Source: Desulfovibrio sp. TomC (GTDB lineage: Bacteria; Desulfobacterota; Desulfovibrionia; Desulfovibrionales; Desulfovibrionaceae). Taken from it: a stretch of DNA of 64,000 nucleotides. Below the pieces are notes generated by a model, which did not search any database, had not been told where the DNA came from, and was given only the letters and a program-made list of their open reading frames with translations. Position 1 is the first letter of the stretch. Each line of letters begins with the position of its first letter. Below are positions 25,764-35,156 of the stretch, piece after piece. A program made the translations under genes and the position numbers. The stretch spans positions 278,289-342,288 of the forward strand of contig NZ_JSEH01000002.1 in assembly GCF_000801335.2 (NCBI RefSeq), in the 5' to 3' direction.

Positions 25764-26369
25764 TTAAATTTGGATAATCTTGTCTGCTACATCGAGGCTT
25801 GTGACCACATCGAGCATGTTGGTCGTCTGGCCAACCTCTTTCTTGTCCAAAATGCCGTAAAAGTCCAGGCAGGTGCCACAGACGAGAATCGACACTCCGG
25901 CATCAGACAGCGCCTTGAGTTTGTCCAGGGCCGGACTGCCGGTTACGGCCAAACGGACGCCGCCGTTGACCAGGACAATACGCCACAGGCGATCACCCAT
26001 TTCCGGCAGAGTGCCCAGAAAGTTGACCATGAGTCTGGAACCAAGGGTCTCGTCGCCCCGGCCGATGGTGTCGGCGGTAATAAAGGCCACGGTTTTGCAG
26101 CCGCATTCGAACGGGTTGACCGAGGGTGCGGAGGCCGTGTCCGGGACAGTTCCCCCGGCAACAGCTGTCAGTATGGACAGGCCGTCCGGGGCCTCGGCGA
26201 TGGTGACGTTGTAGCCGCGCATCCCGAGGAATCGGGCGACATTTTCCCGGGCCGCTTCATTATCGACGGTCACGGTCAGCGTCGCCGGGCTGTCTTTTTC
26301 GACGCATTCCTTGCAGCGAAGGACCGGACCGGGGCAGGCGAGGCCCCGGCAGTCAAGGGATTTATCCAT
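25764..26369 (-). CDS. yedF: Sulfurtransferase-like selenium metabolism protein YedF
   Basis: The protein has 201 residues. The N-terminal TusA-like domain (LDCRGLACPGPVL, Cys7 and Cys12, with the CPxP motif) is fused to a DsrE-like C-terminal domain (VAFITADTIGRGDETLGSRLMVNFLG, later LVCGTCLDFYGI). This is the YedF architecture linked to selenium or sulfur relay in anaerobes. Cys12 is the expected persulfide carrier. The start at 26369 has GAAAGGAGTG upstream. The selD/selA genes are not in this window, so the selenium link rests on family knowledge. Confidence 0.88.
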   Translation of the reverse strand: MDKSLDCRGLACPGPVLRCKECVEKDSPATLTVTVDNEAARENVARFLGMRGYNVTIAEAPDGLSILTAVAGGTVPDTASAPSVNPFECGCKTVAFITADTIGRGDETLGSRLMVNFLGTLPEMGDRLWRIVLVNGGVRLAVTGSPALDKLKALSDAGVSILVCGTCLDFYGILDKKEVGQTTNMLDVVTSLDVADKIIQI

Positions 26370-26480
26370 GGCAAGCACTCCTTTCAATTTGCCCTACGGT
26401 AGACGACAAGCCCATACCCAGGTCAAATCGATAGATGTGATGCCAAGGTGGTCAAGGAATAGGTGGCACTGATGGCAACC

Positions 26481-29354
26481 TCAAAACGGGCTGGTAAAGC
26501 CAAATGTCTTGGCCAGCCATTCCATGTAGGTCCGGGCCGAAGGGCTGGCTTGCGCCCCGTTGAAGGCGACCCGGGCCAGATCTTCGGCCTGGGAGAGCAT
26601 CCCGGCCATGCACAGGGTGTAGACCCGGGCCGGAGCGAGATTGCTCGGGTAGCCCAGCTCCTGGGCGCGCTTGAATTTGACTTCGGCTCGCAGATAGTTG
26701 CGATCGCCCAGGGCCTTGACCCCAAGTTGGAACTCGGTCTCGGCCGATGGCGGCATCCCGGCGGCCAGCGCCTTTTCCACGATTTCGACCTTTTTGGGGT
26801 CGGATTTCATGAGCCAAAGGGGCAACACGGTCAAATCCGTTCCCGAGAGCACATAGTTGACGGCAGGCAGCGGCGGCGGCGGCGGGATCATATTGTTGAG
26901 GAAGACGTTCATGATCTGCTGGGTCTCGAACCAGGCGTCTGCCTCGGCCTTGACCGGCGGCGGCAACAGCAGGTCGGCTTCGGCCGACTGGGCAAAGCGG
27001 TCACGCGAGGCCAGTGCGTCCATGAGGGTGTAGTGGGTGGCGACGTCGCGCTGCTGGACTTGCGGATTTTCCGGGTAGCCGGTCAGGCGTTTGGGATAGT
27101 TGTCGGTCAGCGGTTTGGCGTCGCCGAGGTAGTCGGCCAGGGCTTTTCCGTCGAGCATGAAAAGCGCGCCAAGCTGGGCCGGTTTTTCAAGAGCGATCTG
27201 GCGCAGGCCGTCGGCAGTGGGACCAGCCGTCCACAGGGTCGGGAAGTCAACCGCCGGCTTGGGGCCTTTGGGGTTTTTGACCCCCACCATCATCCAGTTG
27301 AAGTTGTCGCCCATCCACAGGGACGTATGTTCGAAGACCTCGCTAAACGCCTTGAGAATGGCCTTGGCGTCGCCAGGGGACAGCTCGAAGACCGGCAGCC
27401 AGTAGGTGACCATGCCGCCGTCGTTTAAGCGATCCCGCATGAGGGCGAAGTATTCGCGGGAGTAGAGGTTGACCACCCCGGCCATCATGGGCGGCGGCGG
27501 TTCGGCGGTAATGATGTCGAATTTCTTGCGCGTCGCCAGCAGGTAGAATCGGCCGTCCTCGACATGGGCCGAGACGCGGGGATCGTCCAGGGGATTGGCG
27601 CCGGGCTGGGGATAGACCACCTTGCTGCCGGCCAGGACGTCGCGGGAAATGTCCACGATGTCGATATGCTCCAGGCGCTTGTCCTCGACCAGGGCCGAGG
27701 CGGTCGAGCCGGTGCCGAAACAGATGAGCAGCGCGGATTTGGGATTGGGCAGCACGGCTTCGGGAAAATATCCGAAGAGTTTCATATAACGCCGCGCGCT
27801 ACGGTCCGTGGAAGACATCGAATAGCCGTCGGTGACCAGCCGGTAATACAGCGGCTGGCCGAGATAATCCTTGCGCAAGTACTGCAGTGTGCCGGCCACG
27901 CCCTCAACGGTTTTGACCAGTGTTTCGCCGTCCTTGAGGAAGTCCAGGCAGGCCCGGTTCAGGTAATCCCGCATGGAGCCAAAGGGAAAAAGGGCCAGGA
28001 ACAAGGCGAAAGCGGCTGCCGCTCCTTGAAGGAAACGGTTGGTTCGGAATGAGGGCCAGGGCGGCGTGTCGCCGGCACACAACACGGCCGGCAGGAGGTA
28101 GAGCAGGCACAGGAGAAACAGCGATTTCTCCATGCCGATGGCCGGGATCAGCACAAAACCGGCCAAAAGCGGCCCGGCCATGGCTCCCAGGGTGTTGGCC
28201 ATGGCCACCAGCCCGGCGGAACGGGCCCGATCGCCCACTTCGCGGTGAAAGGCTTCGGCCAGGGTCGTAAAGAGGATGCCTGAGAAAAAGGCGGCCGGAA
28301 ACATGAGCGTAACCGAGAGCAGGGCCACATAGCGCCAGTCCAGGGCCTGATAATCGGCGATGGACACTCCTGAAATCGCTTCAAAGAGCCGGAATGAGGC
28401 CAGTGCCGCCGCCGCCACCAACAAGGTCAGGGGGGCGGTAATGCGCCGTCCGTCCGCCTCCCGGCGCAGCCACCAGCCGGCGAACATGCCGCCCAGGCCG
28501 ATCCCGGCCAAAATCACCGACAGCATGACGGCAAAGGCCAGACTGGTTGAGCGCACAAAGAGTTGTAAAAACCGGGTCCAGGCCACTTCCAGAGCCAGGA
28601 AACAGCCGCCGGCCAGGAATCCGGCGAGCAGGAGCCGTCTGGCCCGGCCGGTGAGCGGCGCGGGAACGGGAATGGCTGGAGCATCCTCGCGGATCGGTTC
28701 GTCCCGAAAGCGCGCGGCAATGGTCAAGGCGCCGACCGCCGCCAGCACATTGAGGCCGGCCGCAAACAGTCCGGTGCCGACCAGGCCAAGCGGCGCAATG
28801 AGCACGGCCTCGCCGAGCAGCGCCCCAAGACAGGCCCCCAGTGTGTTGACGCCGTAGAGGCGTCCAAGGGCCTTGCCGAATTCGCCGGGACGGCGGGCCA
28901 GGGCTTTGACCAGAAGGGGCAAGGTCACGCCCATGGCCGTAGCCGGCAGCAGAAAGAGCAGGAAGGAGAAGGCAAAGCGCAGGGCGTTGAGCAGCGGCGG
29001 CGTCTCCAGGGCCGGATGGAGCATGGCCCCAAGCCAGACCGAGAGCATGGGGAAGCAAACGACGAGCAGCGCGCCCCACAGGCCGACCAGCAGTTCCATG
29101 GCCGCGTAAAAGCGGACCGGATCGGTGACGTCGCGCCCAAACCGGGAGATCAGCGCATTGCCAAGGGCCAGTCCACCCATGAAGCTTGACAGCACCAGGG
29201 CACTGGCATGGATGCTGACGCCAAAGGTCAGCCCGGCCAGATGCAGCCACAAGGTTTCGAAAAGAAGCGCCGATGCTCCGGAAACCAGGAACACGGCAAT
29301 AAGGACAAGACGGTCGCTGCGCGAGGCAGCGGGAGCAGGGGTCATGGCTGGCAT
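26481..29354 (-). CDS. Large MFS / spermidine-synthase-like fusion with C-terminal TPR-like region
   Basis: The protein has 957 residues. The first ~430 residues are about twelve membrane helices of MFS type (FLVSGASALLFETLWLHLAG at the start). A Rossmann methyltransferase/spermidine-synthase-like domain follows (about 530-760): SALLICFGTGSTASAL, HIDIVDISRDVL, VEDGRFYLL and FDIITAEPPPPMMAG. The canonical spermidine-synthase D-x-x-D-P is replaced by AEPPPP, so aminopropyl transfer is doubtful. The last ~80 residues look TPR-like (AETEFQLGVKALGDRNYLRAEVKFKRAQEL). The family is common in Desulfovibrio-type genomes; its function is unknown to me. The neighbouring arginine decarboxylase hints at a polyamine link. 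Confidence 0.8.
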   Translation of the reverse strand: MPAMTPAPAASRSDRLVLIAVFLVSGASALLFETLWLHLAGLTFGVSIHASALVLSSFMGGLALGNALISRFGRDVTDPVRFYAAMELLVGLWGALLVVCFPMLSVWLGAMLHPALETPPLLNALRFAFSFLLFLLPATAMGVTLPLLVKALARRPGEFGKALGRLYGVNTLGACLGALLGEAVLIAPLGLVGTGLFAAGLNVLAAVGALTIAARFRDEPIREDAPAIPVPAPLTGRARRLLLAGFLAGGCFLALEVAWTRFLQLFVRSTSLAFAVMLSVILAGIGLGGMFAGWWLRREADGRRITAPLTLLVAAAALASFRLFEAISGVSIADYQALDWRYVALLSVTLMFPAAFFSGILFTTLAEAFHREVGDRARSAGLVAMANTLGAMAGPLLAGFVLIPAIGMEKSLFLLCLLYLLPAVLCAGDTPPWPSFRTNRFLQGAAAAFALFLALFPFGSMRDYLNRACLDFLKDGETLVKTVEGVAGTLQYLRKDYLGQPLYYRLVTDGYSMSSTDRSARRYMKLFGYFPEAVLPNPKSALLICFGTGSTASALVEDKRLEHIDIVDISRDVLAGSKVVYPQPGANPLDDPRVSAHVEDGRFYLLATRKKFDIITAEPPPPMMAGVVNLYSREYFALMRDRLNDGGMVTYWLPVFELSPGDAKAILKAFSEVFEHTSLWMGDNFNWMMVGVKNPKGPKPAVDFPTLWTAGPTADGLRQIALEKPAQLGALFMLDGKALADYLGDAKPLTDNYPKRLTGYPENPQVQQRDVATHYTLMDALASRDRFAQSAEADLLLPPPVKAEADAWFETQQIMNVFLNNMIPPPPPLPAVNYVLSGTDLTVLPLWLMKSDPKKVEIVEKALAAGMPPSAETEFQLGVKALGDRNYLRAEVKFKRAQELGYPSNLAPARVYTLCMAGMLSQAEDLARVAFNGAQASPSARTYMEWLAKTFGFTSPF

Positions 29355-29429
29355 ACAGGGCCTCGGGGTGGACCGACGCCGGATCGGCAGGAGGAATGTC
29401 TCGGGCGTCGTCGCATGGGCATATGGCGG

Positions 29430-30062
29430 TCAAACCCCGATCTTGGGGCAGATATCATCCAGGACGCAGCTGTGGCAGCGGGGGGAGCGGGCTTTGCACA
29501 CATCGCGTCCAAAAAGGACGAGCAGATGGTTGATCTCTCCATAACTGTCCCGCGCAAACAGCGGCATCAAATCTTTTTCAATGATGACCGGGTTTTCCGA
29601 TGTCGTCAAGCCCATACGGTAAGCCAGACGGCGCACGTGGGTATCAACGGCAATGCCTTCGTGTATGCCCAGGGCATTGGACAACACGATGTTGGCGGTC
29701 TTGCGGGCGACTCCGGGCAGGGCGGTGAGTTCGGCCATGCTGGCCGGGATGTCGCCGCCGTGTCGGGTGACCAGGAGGTTGGCGGCGGCCACAAGGTTCT
29801 TGGCTTTTTGTCGGAAAAAACCGGTGGAGTGGACGACCATTTCGACTTCGGCGATCGCGGCCTGGGCCAGGGTCGTCGGATCAGGCCAGCGCCGGAAAAA
29901 TTCGGGCGTGACCGTGTTGACCCGGGCGTCGGTGCACTGGGCGGCAAGCACGGTGGCCACAAGAAGTTCGTAGGCGTTGCGATGGACAAGGGCCGGCTCG
30001 GGGGCAGGGTACAGCGACCGAAGCCGGGTCTGAATCAGCCTAGCGCGAGCAGCCGCGTCCAT
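29430..30062 (-). CDS. nth: Endonuclease III, base-excision DNA glycosylase/AP lyase
   Basis: The protein has 210 residues, the normal size. The helix-hairpin-helix LPGVARKTANIVL carries Lys121 (the Schiff-base lyase residue), and AVDTHVRRL carries Asp140. The [4Fe-4S] ligands at the C-terminus are C-x6-C-x2-C-x5-C (189, 196, 199, 205). It removes oxidised pyrimidines and nicks abasic sites. The start at 30062 was preferred to a longer frame because the family begins there. It follows the arginine decarboxylase gene on the same strand. Confidence 0.95.
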   Translation of the reverse strand: MDAAARARLIQTRLRSLYPAPEPALVHRNAYELLVATVLAAQCTDARVNTVTPEFFRRWPDPTTLAQAAIAEVEMVVHSTGFFRQKAKNLVAAANLLVTRHGGDIPASMAELTALPGVARKTANIVLSNALGIHEGIAVDTHVRRLAYRMGLTTSENPVIIEKDLMPLFARDSYGEINHLLVLFGRDVCKARSPRCHSCVLDDICPKIGV

Positions 30063-30129
30063 CACCGGAGTCTCCGGATGGGCGCGGCTGCCGGCCAAGC
30101 AAGGAATGCCCAGGGAAATCCCATACGGG

Positions 30130-30684
30130 CTAAGGGATGAACACCACCGCCGAAATGGTCGTGGTCCACATACCCGTTTCACCGGTGGTGACGCAGGGCA
30201 TGGAGGCGGAGTCGATGATTTTGCCGCTCATAAGGTAGGTCTGGCGACGTTCGTCGTAGGCCGTCTCGGGATCAAAGTCGATGCCAAGGGTGGTGGCCAG
30301 CATGGTGGAGGCCAGATCCTCGGCAAAGTCGCCGATCTCCTGCTCTTCAGAGCCAAAGCCGGTGTGCTCGGAGATATAGCCGTAGTTCGACTTGTCCGCT
30401 GGAAAGGCCATGCCCACGGCAGAGCCGACAAGGCGGTTTTTTTCGTCGGTAGCATTACGCGCCATGACGCAGAAGGTGATCTGCCCGGGGCTAAGCAGCT
30501 TGACGCCCTCTTCCGGGGTGAGCAACTGGCAATGGGGCGGGTAAATGCTCGACACGTAAACCAAGTTCAGCTTTTCAATGCCAGCCTCACGAAGCGCCAG
30601 CTCGAAAGACTGCAGCTTGTTTTTGTGGCGGCCGACGCCCTTGGTGAAAAACGCCTTGGTGGGAACGGAAGAGCCTGGAAGCAT
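30130..30684 (-). CDS. Pyruvoyl-dependent arginine decarboxylase
   Basis: The protein has 184 residues. [12 protein letters not shown] contains the self-cleavage site Ser45-Ser46, where the second serine becomes the pyruvoyl group. [33 protein letters not shown] and [17 protein letters not shown] match the PvlArgDC family. It makes agmatine from arginine, the first step of a polyamine route or of acid resistance. The enzyme works as an (alpha-beta) trimer without PLP. The neighbouring MFS/spermidine-synthase-like gene makes polyamine metabolism plausible, but agmatinase and spermidine synthase proper are not seen here. Confidence 0.92.
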   Translation of the reverse strand: MLPGSSVPTKAFFTKGVGRHKNKLQSFELALREAGIEKLNLVYVSSIYPPHCQLLTPEEGVKLLSPGQITFCVMARNATDEKNRLVGSAVGMAFPADKSNYGYISEHTGFGSEEQEIGDFAEDLASTMLATTLGIDFDPETAYDERRQTYLMSGKIIDSASMPCVTTGETGMWTTTISAVVFIP

Positions 30685-30732
30685 GGGCAGTCCTCTTTAT
30701 GCACTCAGATTTGCCGCGAAAGCGGGCAATCC

Positions 30733-31485
30733 TCATAAGGGTTTTTTGCCGAGAAGTATAGGGCCTTTTTCGCCGGTCTGTTTGAGGGCTGCGGCTATTT
30801 CCGCCTCAGACCCCTTGAACTGGATATTGACCCGGAAAACCGGGGAGTTGCCGGATTTTCCCTCGACCACGGTGGCCGTCAGGCCCTTTTTGGCCAAGGC
30901 CTTGACCTGGGTTTGCGCCTGTTCCCGGCCTGGGAACGAGGCAACCTGATAGGTGGCAGTATAGCGCTGCGGCGCTTTCTTGTCGAAGGGTGTCTTGGGA
31001 TCGACTTTGGCCGCTGTTTTGGCGTCCTCGGCGGCGGTTTTGGACGCCTGCCGGGTCGGGGACACGGCCGCAGCCGCCCCGGGCGCCGGGCGCACCTCGG
31101 TCTGGTCGTGGGGCTTTTGCGCCACCGCCTGTTTTTTGGTTTCAGCCGGAGTCTTGACTGGTGCGTCGGCCGCCTCGGCGCCCGGCTGGTTGTGGACTTC
31201 CTCCATAAACTGGAGGTCTTCGGGTTTAAGGACCGAGGGCGGAGCCTGGGGCGTAGTATTGTCCGGCATTTTGGCCTCGGTGGTCGGCATCATCTGGGCG
31301 ATCTGCGGCACGGCCGCCTCGGGCCGGTAGCCCCGGCCGACCAGGATGCCGAGAATAAACACCCAGCACATGCCAAGAACCACCACAATGCCGACGGATA
31401 TGACGCCGGACATGCTGATTTCGAAGGTGAACTTGCGTGGTCCGCCGTTGTCGCGGGACACGTTCAGTCTGCTCAAAAGCTTCAT
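30733..31485 (-). CDS. SPOR-domain inner-membrane protein
   Basis: The protein has 250 residues. A short cytoplasmic N-terminus is followed by one membrane helix (VISVGIVVVLGMCWVFILGILVG, about 29-51). A long low-complexity Pro/Ala/Lys-rich linker follows, then a SPOR domain at about 175-245 (YTATYQVASFPGREQAQTQVKALAKKGL...FRVNIQFKG). SPOR domains bind denuded peptidoglycan at septa, so it probably acts in cell division or envelope maintenance. A longer upstream frame is rejected. It follows argS by 55 bases, the usual argS-SPOR pairing in this group. Confidence 0.85.
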   Translation of the reverse strand: MKLLSRLNVSRDNGGPRKFTFEISMSGVISVGIVVVLGMCWVFILGILVGRGYRPEAAVPQIAQMMPTTEAKMPDNTTPQAPPSVLKPEDLQFMEEVHNQPGAEAADAPVKTPAETKKQAVAQKPHDQTEVRPAPGAAAAVSPTRQASKTAAEDAKTAAKVDPKTPFDKKAPQRYTATYQVASFPGREQAQTQVKALAKKGLTATVVEGKSGNSPVFRVNIQFKGSEAEIAAALKQTGEKGPILLGKKPL

Positions 31486-31540
31486 AGGCACAGTTCCTCG
31501 CCGAGAGAAAAGGGCTAAACGCGAGGCGATGTCAAGACGG

Positions 31541-33196
31541 TTACATGGTGTCCGGGGCACAGACGCCAAGCAGGTCAAGGCCGTTTCGCACCACCTGGGC
31601 CACGGCCTCAAGCAGGCGCAGCCGGGCCGCAGCGAGCCCTTCATCGCCGGCAGTCAGTACCGGATTTATGGTGTAGTAGCGGTGCAGCCGGGCCGCCAGA
31701 TCGCGCAGGTAAAAGCTCACCAGATGCGGCGAGAAGGACCGGGCGGCAGCAGCCACGGTATCCGGGTATTGTTCAAGGAGCTTTAACAGTTCAATATCCT
31801 CGGTGGTGGTCAGGCACGACAGCAGTTCGGGACTGGCCTGCGGCACAGTCAGCCCGCGCTCGGCCGCCTTGGCAAAAAGCGAGCGCACCCGGGCATGGGC
31901 ATACTGAACGTAGTAGACCGGGTTATCCATGGACTTTTCCTTGACGGCGTCAAGGTCGAAATCCAGGTGGCTGTCTGATTTGCGCGACAGGAACATGAAG
32001 CGGGCGGCATCGGCCCCGACTTCGGCCACCACATCGGCCAGGGTCTCGAACTTGCCGGCCCGGGTGGACATGGCGATCTGTTCGCCGCCTTTGAGGAGGT
32101 TGACGAGCTGGACCAGAATGACCTTGAGGCTTGCTTCGGGATCGCGGCCCAATGCGGCCACGCAGGCCTTCATGCGCGGCACGTAGCCATGGTGGTCGGC
32201 CCCCCAGATGTCCACCACCACATCAAAACCCCGGCGGAATTTGTCGGCGTGATATGCGATGTCCGAAGCGAAATAGGTCAGTTCCCCGCCGGATTTGACC
32301 AGCACCCGGTCCTTGTCGTCGCCAAAGGCGGTGGTGGCGAACCAGAAGGCCCCATCCTGGTCAAAGGCCAGCTTTTTGTCGCGCAACTCGGCAAAGGTGG
32401 CCTCGACGGCTCCGGCCTTAAGCAAATTCGATTCCGGGAACCAGACATCATGGTGGACCCGGAAATCCTCCAGATCCTTTTTGATGCCGGCCAGGATCTC
32501 CCGTTCGCCGTGCAGGCGGCACAGGTCGGCGGCCTCGTCTTCAGGCATGGTCAACAGGGTGCGGCCATGGGCGGCGACTAGCTCCCGGGCCAGATCCTTG
32601 ATGTAGTCGCCCCGGTAGTAATCTTCAGGCTCGGCGACCGTTTCACCCAGCAGTTCCCGGCAGCGGTAGAGGATCGACTGGCCAAGGATGCGCATCTGCC
32701 GGCCGGCGTCGTTGATGTAGTACTCGGTCTCGACGGTGAAGCCGGCGGCCCGCAGCACCCGGGCCAGACAATCGCCTACGGCCGCGCCCCGTCCGTGGCC
32801 GATATGGAGCGGTCCGGTGGGGTTGGCCGAGACGAATTCCACCTGGATCTTGACGCCCTGGCCGATGGTCAGCAGGCCGTAGCCGGCTGCGGCGCGGATG
32901 ATGTCCAGGACGGTTTCCTGCCAGACGGCCGGGGCGAAGGTCACATTGAGAAAACCCGGACCGGCCACGCCGACCTCGGCCAGCAGGGGATCGGCAGCGA
33001 GGGCCTGACGCAGGATCTCGGCCAGTTCGCGAGGCGGCTTCTTGGCGGCCTTGGACGCCATCATGGCCACGTTGGTGGCCAGATCGCCATGGGCCTTGTC
33101 CCGGGGCGGTTCGATGGTGGTCTTGGCCGGCCAGGGGATGCCATGGCTGGCCAGGGCGCTTTCGAGCAGCCCCCGTAAAATCTCGGTGGCGCGCAT
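31541..33196 (-). CDS. argS: Arginyl-tRNA synthetase
   Basis: The protein has 551 residues, class I. The N-terminal additional domain contains EPPRDKAHGDLATNVAM. The HIGH motif is in NPTGPLHIGHGRGAAVGD. The KMSKS equivalent is IAMSTRAGKFETL, and the DALR anticodon domain ends the protein (VQYAHARVRSLF, then LLDLLGV). It charges tRNA-Arg with arginine. It sits four bases after fabD, so the two are co-transcribed, with the SPOR gene following. Confidence 0.97.
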   Translation of the reverse strand: MRATEILRGLLESALASHGIPWPAKTTIEPPRDKAHGDLATNVAMMASKAAKKPPRELAEILRQALAADPLLAEVGVAGPGFLNVTFAPAVWQETVLDIIRAAAGYGLLTIGQGVKIQVEFVSANPTGPLHIGHGRGAAVGDCLARVLRAAGFTVETEYYINDAGRQMRILGQSILYRCRELLGETVAEPEDYYRGDYIKDLARELVAAHGRTLLTMPEDEAADLCRLHGEREILAGIKKDLEDFRVHHDVWFPESNLLKAGAVEATFAELRDKKLAFDQDGAFWFATTAFGDDKDRVLVKSGGELTYFASDIAYHADKFRRGFDVVVDIWGADHHGYVPRMKACVAALGRDPEASLKVILVQLVNLLKGGEQIAMSTRAGKFETLADVVAEVGADAARFMFLSRKSDSHLDFDLDAVKEKSMDNPVYYVQYAHARVRSLFAKAAERGLTVPQASPELLSCLTTTEDIELLKLLEQYPDTVAAAARSFSPHLVSFYLRDLAARLHRYYTINPVLTAGDEGLAAARLRLLEAVAQVVRNGLDLLGVCAPDTM

Positions 33197-33200
33197 AGAA

Positions 33201-34151
33201 TCAAATCTCCAGGGCGGCGGCGTCGGCAGGCGAGGCCACGGCCAGGGCGGTATAGGGTTCGTCGAATGCCTTCAGGTTGGCAGCCAAAAGCTTGGTCAGG
33301 ACGCCTTTGGGACCAAGCTCGACATAGGTGCGCGCTCCGGCCTGCCACAAGGCGGCGACGGTGTCGATCCAGCGCACCTGGGAGGTCATCTGCCGACACA
33401 TGAGGTCCAGGGCCTTGGCTTCATCGGGCTCGGGCGCACCGGTGACGTTGTGAAAAACCGGGGCCACGGACGGGGCGCGAAGCCCGCTGCGGCGAAGGAC
33501 TTTTTCCAGTTCGGCAGCCGGTTCGGCCATAAGCGGGCTGTGAAAAGCGCCGCTGACGGCCAGGGGCACGGCCCGGCCCTTGCGCTCCTTGACCAGGACG
33601 CCGGCGGCCTCGACGGCCGGGGCAGCGCCGGAGATCACGAACTGGCCCGGGGAGTTGTAGTTGGCGATAAGGAGCACCTGGCCGCTCGACTCGGCCGCCG
33701 TGCGCACGACATCCTCGATGTCGTCCAGGGACAGCTTCAGCACCGCGGCCATCTTGCCGTCGCCGCCGTCAGCCTCGGCCATGAGCCGGCCGCGAAGACT
33801 GGTCAGTTCAAAAACAGCCGGGACTTCGAGCATTCCAGAAGCGGCCAGGGCGGCATATTCCCCCAAGCTGTGGCCGGCAAACCCCACGATGGGGGACAGT
33901 TTCGATTTGAGATGAAACCACAGGCCGAGCGTCACGGCGGTCATGGCCGGCTGCAAGGCGCGCGTGTCGGCCATGGCCGATTCATCGCCTTCCCAGTAGA
34001 TTTCCCGAAGCGGCAGGCCGGAAGCCTTTTCCGCCAGGAGCCACAGTTCGGCCGCTTCGGCCGACGTCTCGGCCAGGGTACGGCCCATGCCTTTTTCCTG
34101 GGAACCCTGGCCGGGGAAAAGGACAGCCAGACGGTTTTGGGTTGCGCTCAC
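33201..34151 (-). CDS. fabD: Malonyl-CoA:ACP transacylase FabD
   Basis: The protein has 316 residues. LFPGQGSQEKGMG (about 11-23) is the family start motif; the active Ser95 lies in FAGHSLGEYAALAASG; and AVSGAFHSPLM carries the catalytic His. It loads malonyl groups onto acyl-carrier protein for fatty-acid synthesis. No other fab genes are adjacent, which is unusual for fabD. It is the first gene of a minus-strand unit fabD-argS-SPOR-arginine decarboxylase-nth and is divergent from rsmG across a 97-base gap that must hold both promoters. Confidence 0.95.
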   Translation of the reverse strand: MSATQNRLAVLFPGQGSQEKGMGRTLAETSAEAAELWLLAEKASGLPLREIYWEGDESAMADTRALQPAMTAVTLGLWFHLKSKLSPIVGFAGHSLGEYAALAASGMLEVPAVFELTSLRGRLMAEADGGDGKMAAVLKLSLDDIEDVVRTAAESSGQVLLIANYNSPGQFVISGAAPAVEAAGVLVKERKGRAVPLAVSGAFHSPLMAEPAAELEKVLRRSGLRAPSVAPVFHNVTGAPEPDEAKALDLMCRQMTSQVRWIDTVAALWQAGARTYVELGPKGVLTKLLAANLKAFDEPYTALAVASPADAAALEI

Positions 34152-34248
34152 GTTCGAGTCTCCTTAGAGCTTTTCGCGTCATTTCGGCCGCGATTGGTAG
34201 AGCAACGGGCTCAAATGTGCAATGGTCAATTTAGACAGGGAGGAGCGG

Positions 34249-34944
34249 ATGAGGCAAGGACTAACGGGACCGGACGCTCCGGCTGTTCGGCGTGAGGCGG
34301 CCCGGCTGGGCCGGGAGCTTCTTCCGGAGCAGGCCGGGTTGCTCGCGGGCTATCTGGCGCTGCTTGGCCGCTGGAGCAGCAAAGTCAATCTGGTCGGGCC
34401 GTCGCAGTGGCAGGACGTCCTGGAAACCCTGGTGGCCGATTCCTGGCATGTGGCCGATTTTCTTGCCGGGCCGGGGGCGGGTATCCTGCCCATGGCGGGC
34501 CAGACCCTGCTGACGCTGGATTTCGGGGCCGGGGCCGGCTTGCCGGGCATCCCCTTGCGGGCTTTTTGGAACCGCGGCGACTATGTCCTGCTTGAGGCCA
34601 GACAAAAGCGTTCCGTTTTTCTGGGCGAGGCCGTGGCCCGGTTGGGCCTTGCCGGCATGAGCGTGGCCGAGGGACGGGTGGAGGCCACGGCGCCGCCGAT
34701 TCTGGCTGCCCGGCCCGAGGCCTTTGTTCTGTGCATCAGCCGCGCCTTTGCCCCGTGGCCCCAGTTTCTGGGCATCTGCCGCGGGCTGGTGCGCCGGCCC
34801 ATGGCTGTTTTGACCATGACCGGCTCGCCGACGCCGGCAACGGAAACGCCGCCGGAGTTTGCCGTGGCGGCCACGGGCAGCTATGCCGTCGCCGGCAAAC
34901 CCCGCTATATGTCGCTGTTTACGCCCTCGGCCGCTTCCATATAG
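34249..34944 (+). CDS. rsmG: 16S rRNA (guanine-527-N7)-methyltransferase RsmG
   Basis: The protein has 231 residues. LLGRWSSKVNLVGPSQWQDVLETLVADSW matches the N-terminal RsmG motif. LDFGAGAGLPGIPLRAF is the AdoMet-binding glycine loop, and VLLEARQKRSVFLGEAV follows. It methylates G527 of 16S rRNA. GGGAGGAGCGG precedes the ATG at 34249. Its last 40 bases overlap, on the opposite strand, the end of the small gene at 34905. Confidence 0.9.
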   Translation: MRQGLTGPDAPAVRREAARLGRELLPEQAGLLAGYLALLGRWSSKVNLVGPSQWQDVLETLVADSWHVADFLAGPGAGILPMAGQTLLTLDFGAGAGLPGIPLRAFWNRGDYVLLEARQKRSVFLGEAVARLGLAGMSVAEGRVEATAPPILAARPEAFVLCISRAFAPWPQFLGICRGLVRRPMAVLTMTGSPTPATETPPEFAVAATGSYAVAGKPRYMSLFTPSAASI

Positions 34945-35135
34945 GCGTCCTTGAAGATGAGGCGGGTGGCTGTGGCGTCGGCGACCTCGGCCAGATCCAT
35001 GAGCGCTTCCAGAAAATCCAGGATTTCGCCTTTGTCGGCTTCGGCGGCGTTTTCAAAGTCAAAGGCCAAGTCGCCGGATTCGAAATACTGGCGTAGTTTG
35101 GTCAGATAGTTCGCATCAATAAGGGGCAGAGGCAT
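34905..35135 (-). CDS. Small acidic hypothetical protein, 76 residues
   Basis: The protein is acidic and helical (FESGDLAFDFENAAEADKGEILDFLEALMDLAEV). It has no cysteines, signal peptide or membrane helix. It starts 21 bases after rlmH on the same strand, with CAGGCGG upstream, so it is probably co-transcribed with rlmH. Its final 40 bases run antisense into the rsmG 3' end, a convergent overlap. No family is recognised. Confidence 0.6.
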   Translation of the reverse strand: MPLPLIDANYLTKLRQYFESGDLAFDFENAAEADKGEILDFLEALMDLAEVADATATRLIFKDAYMEAAEGVNSDI

Positions 35136-35156
35136 AGCTGGTACCGCCTGGATGTG

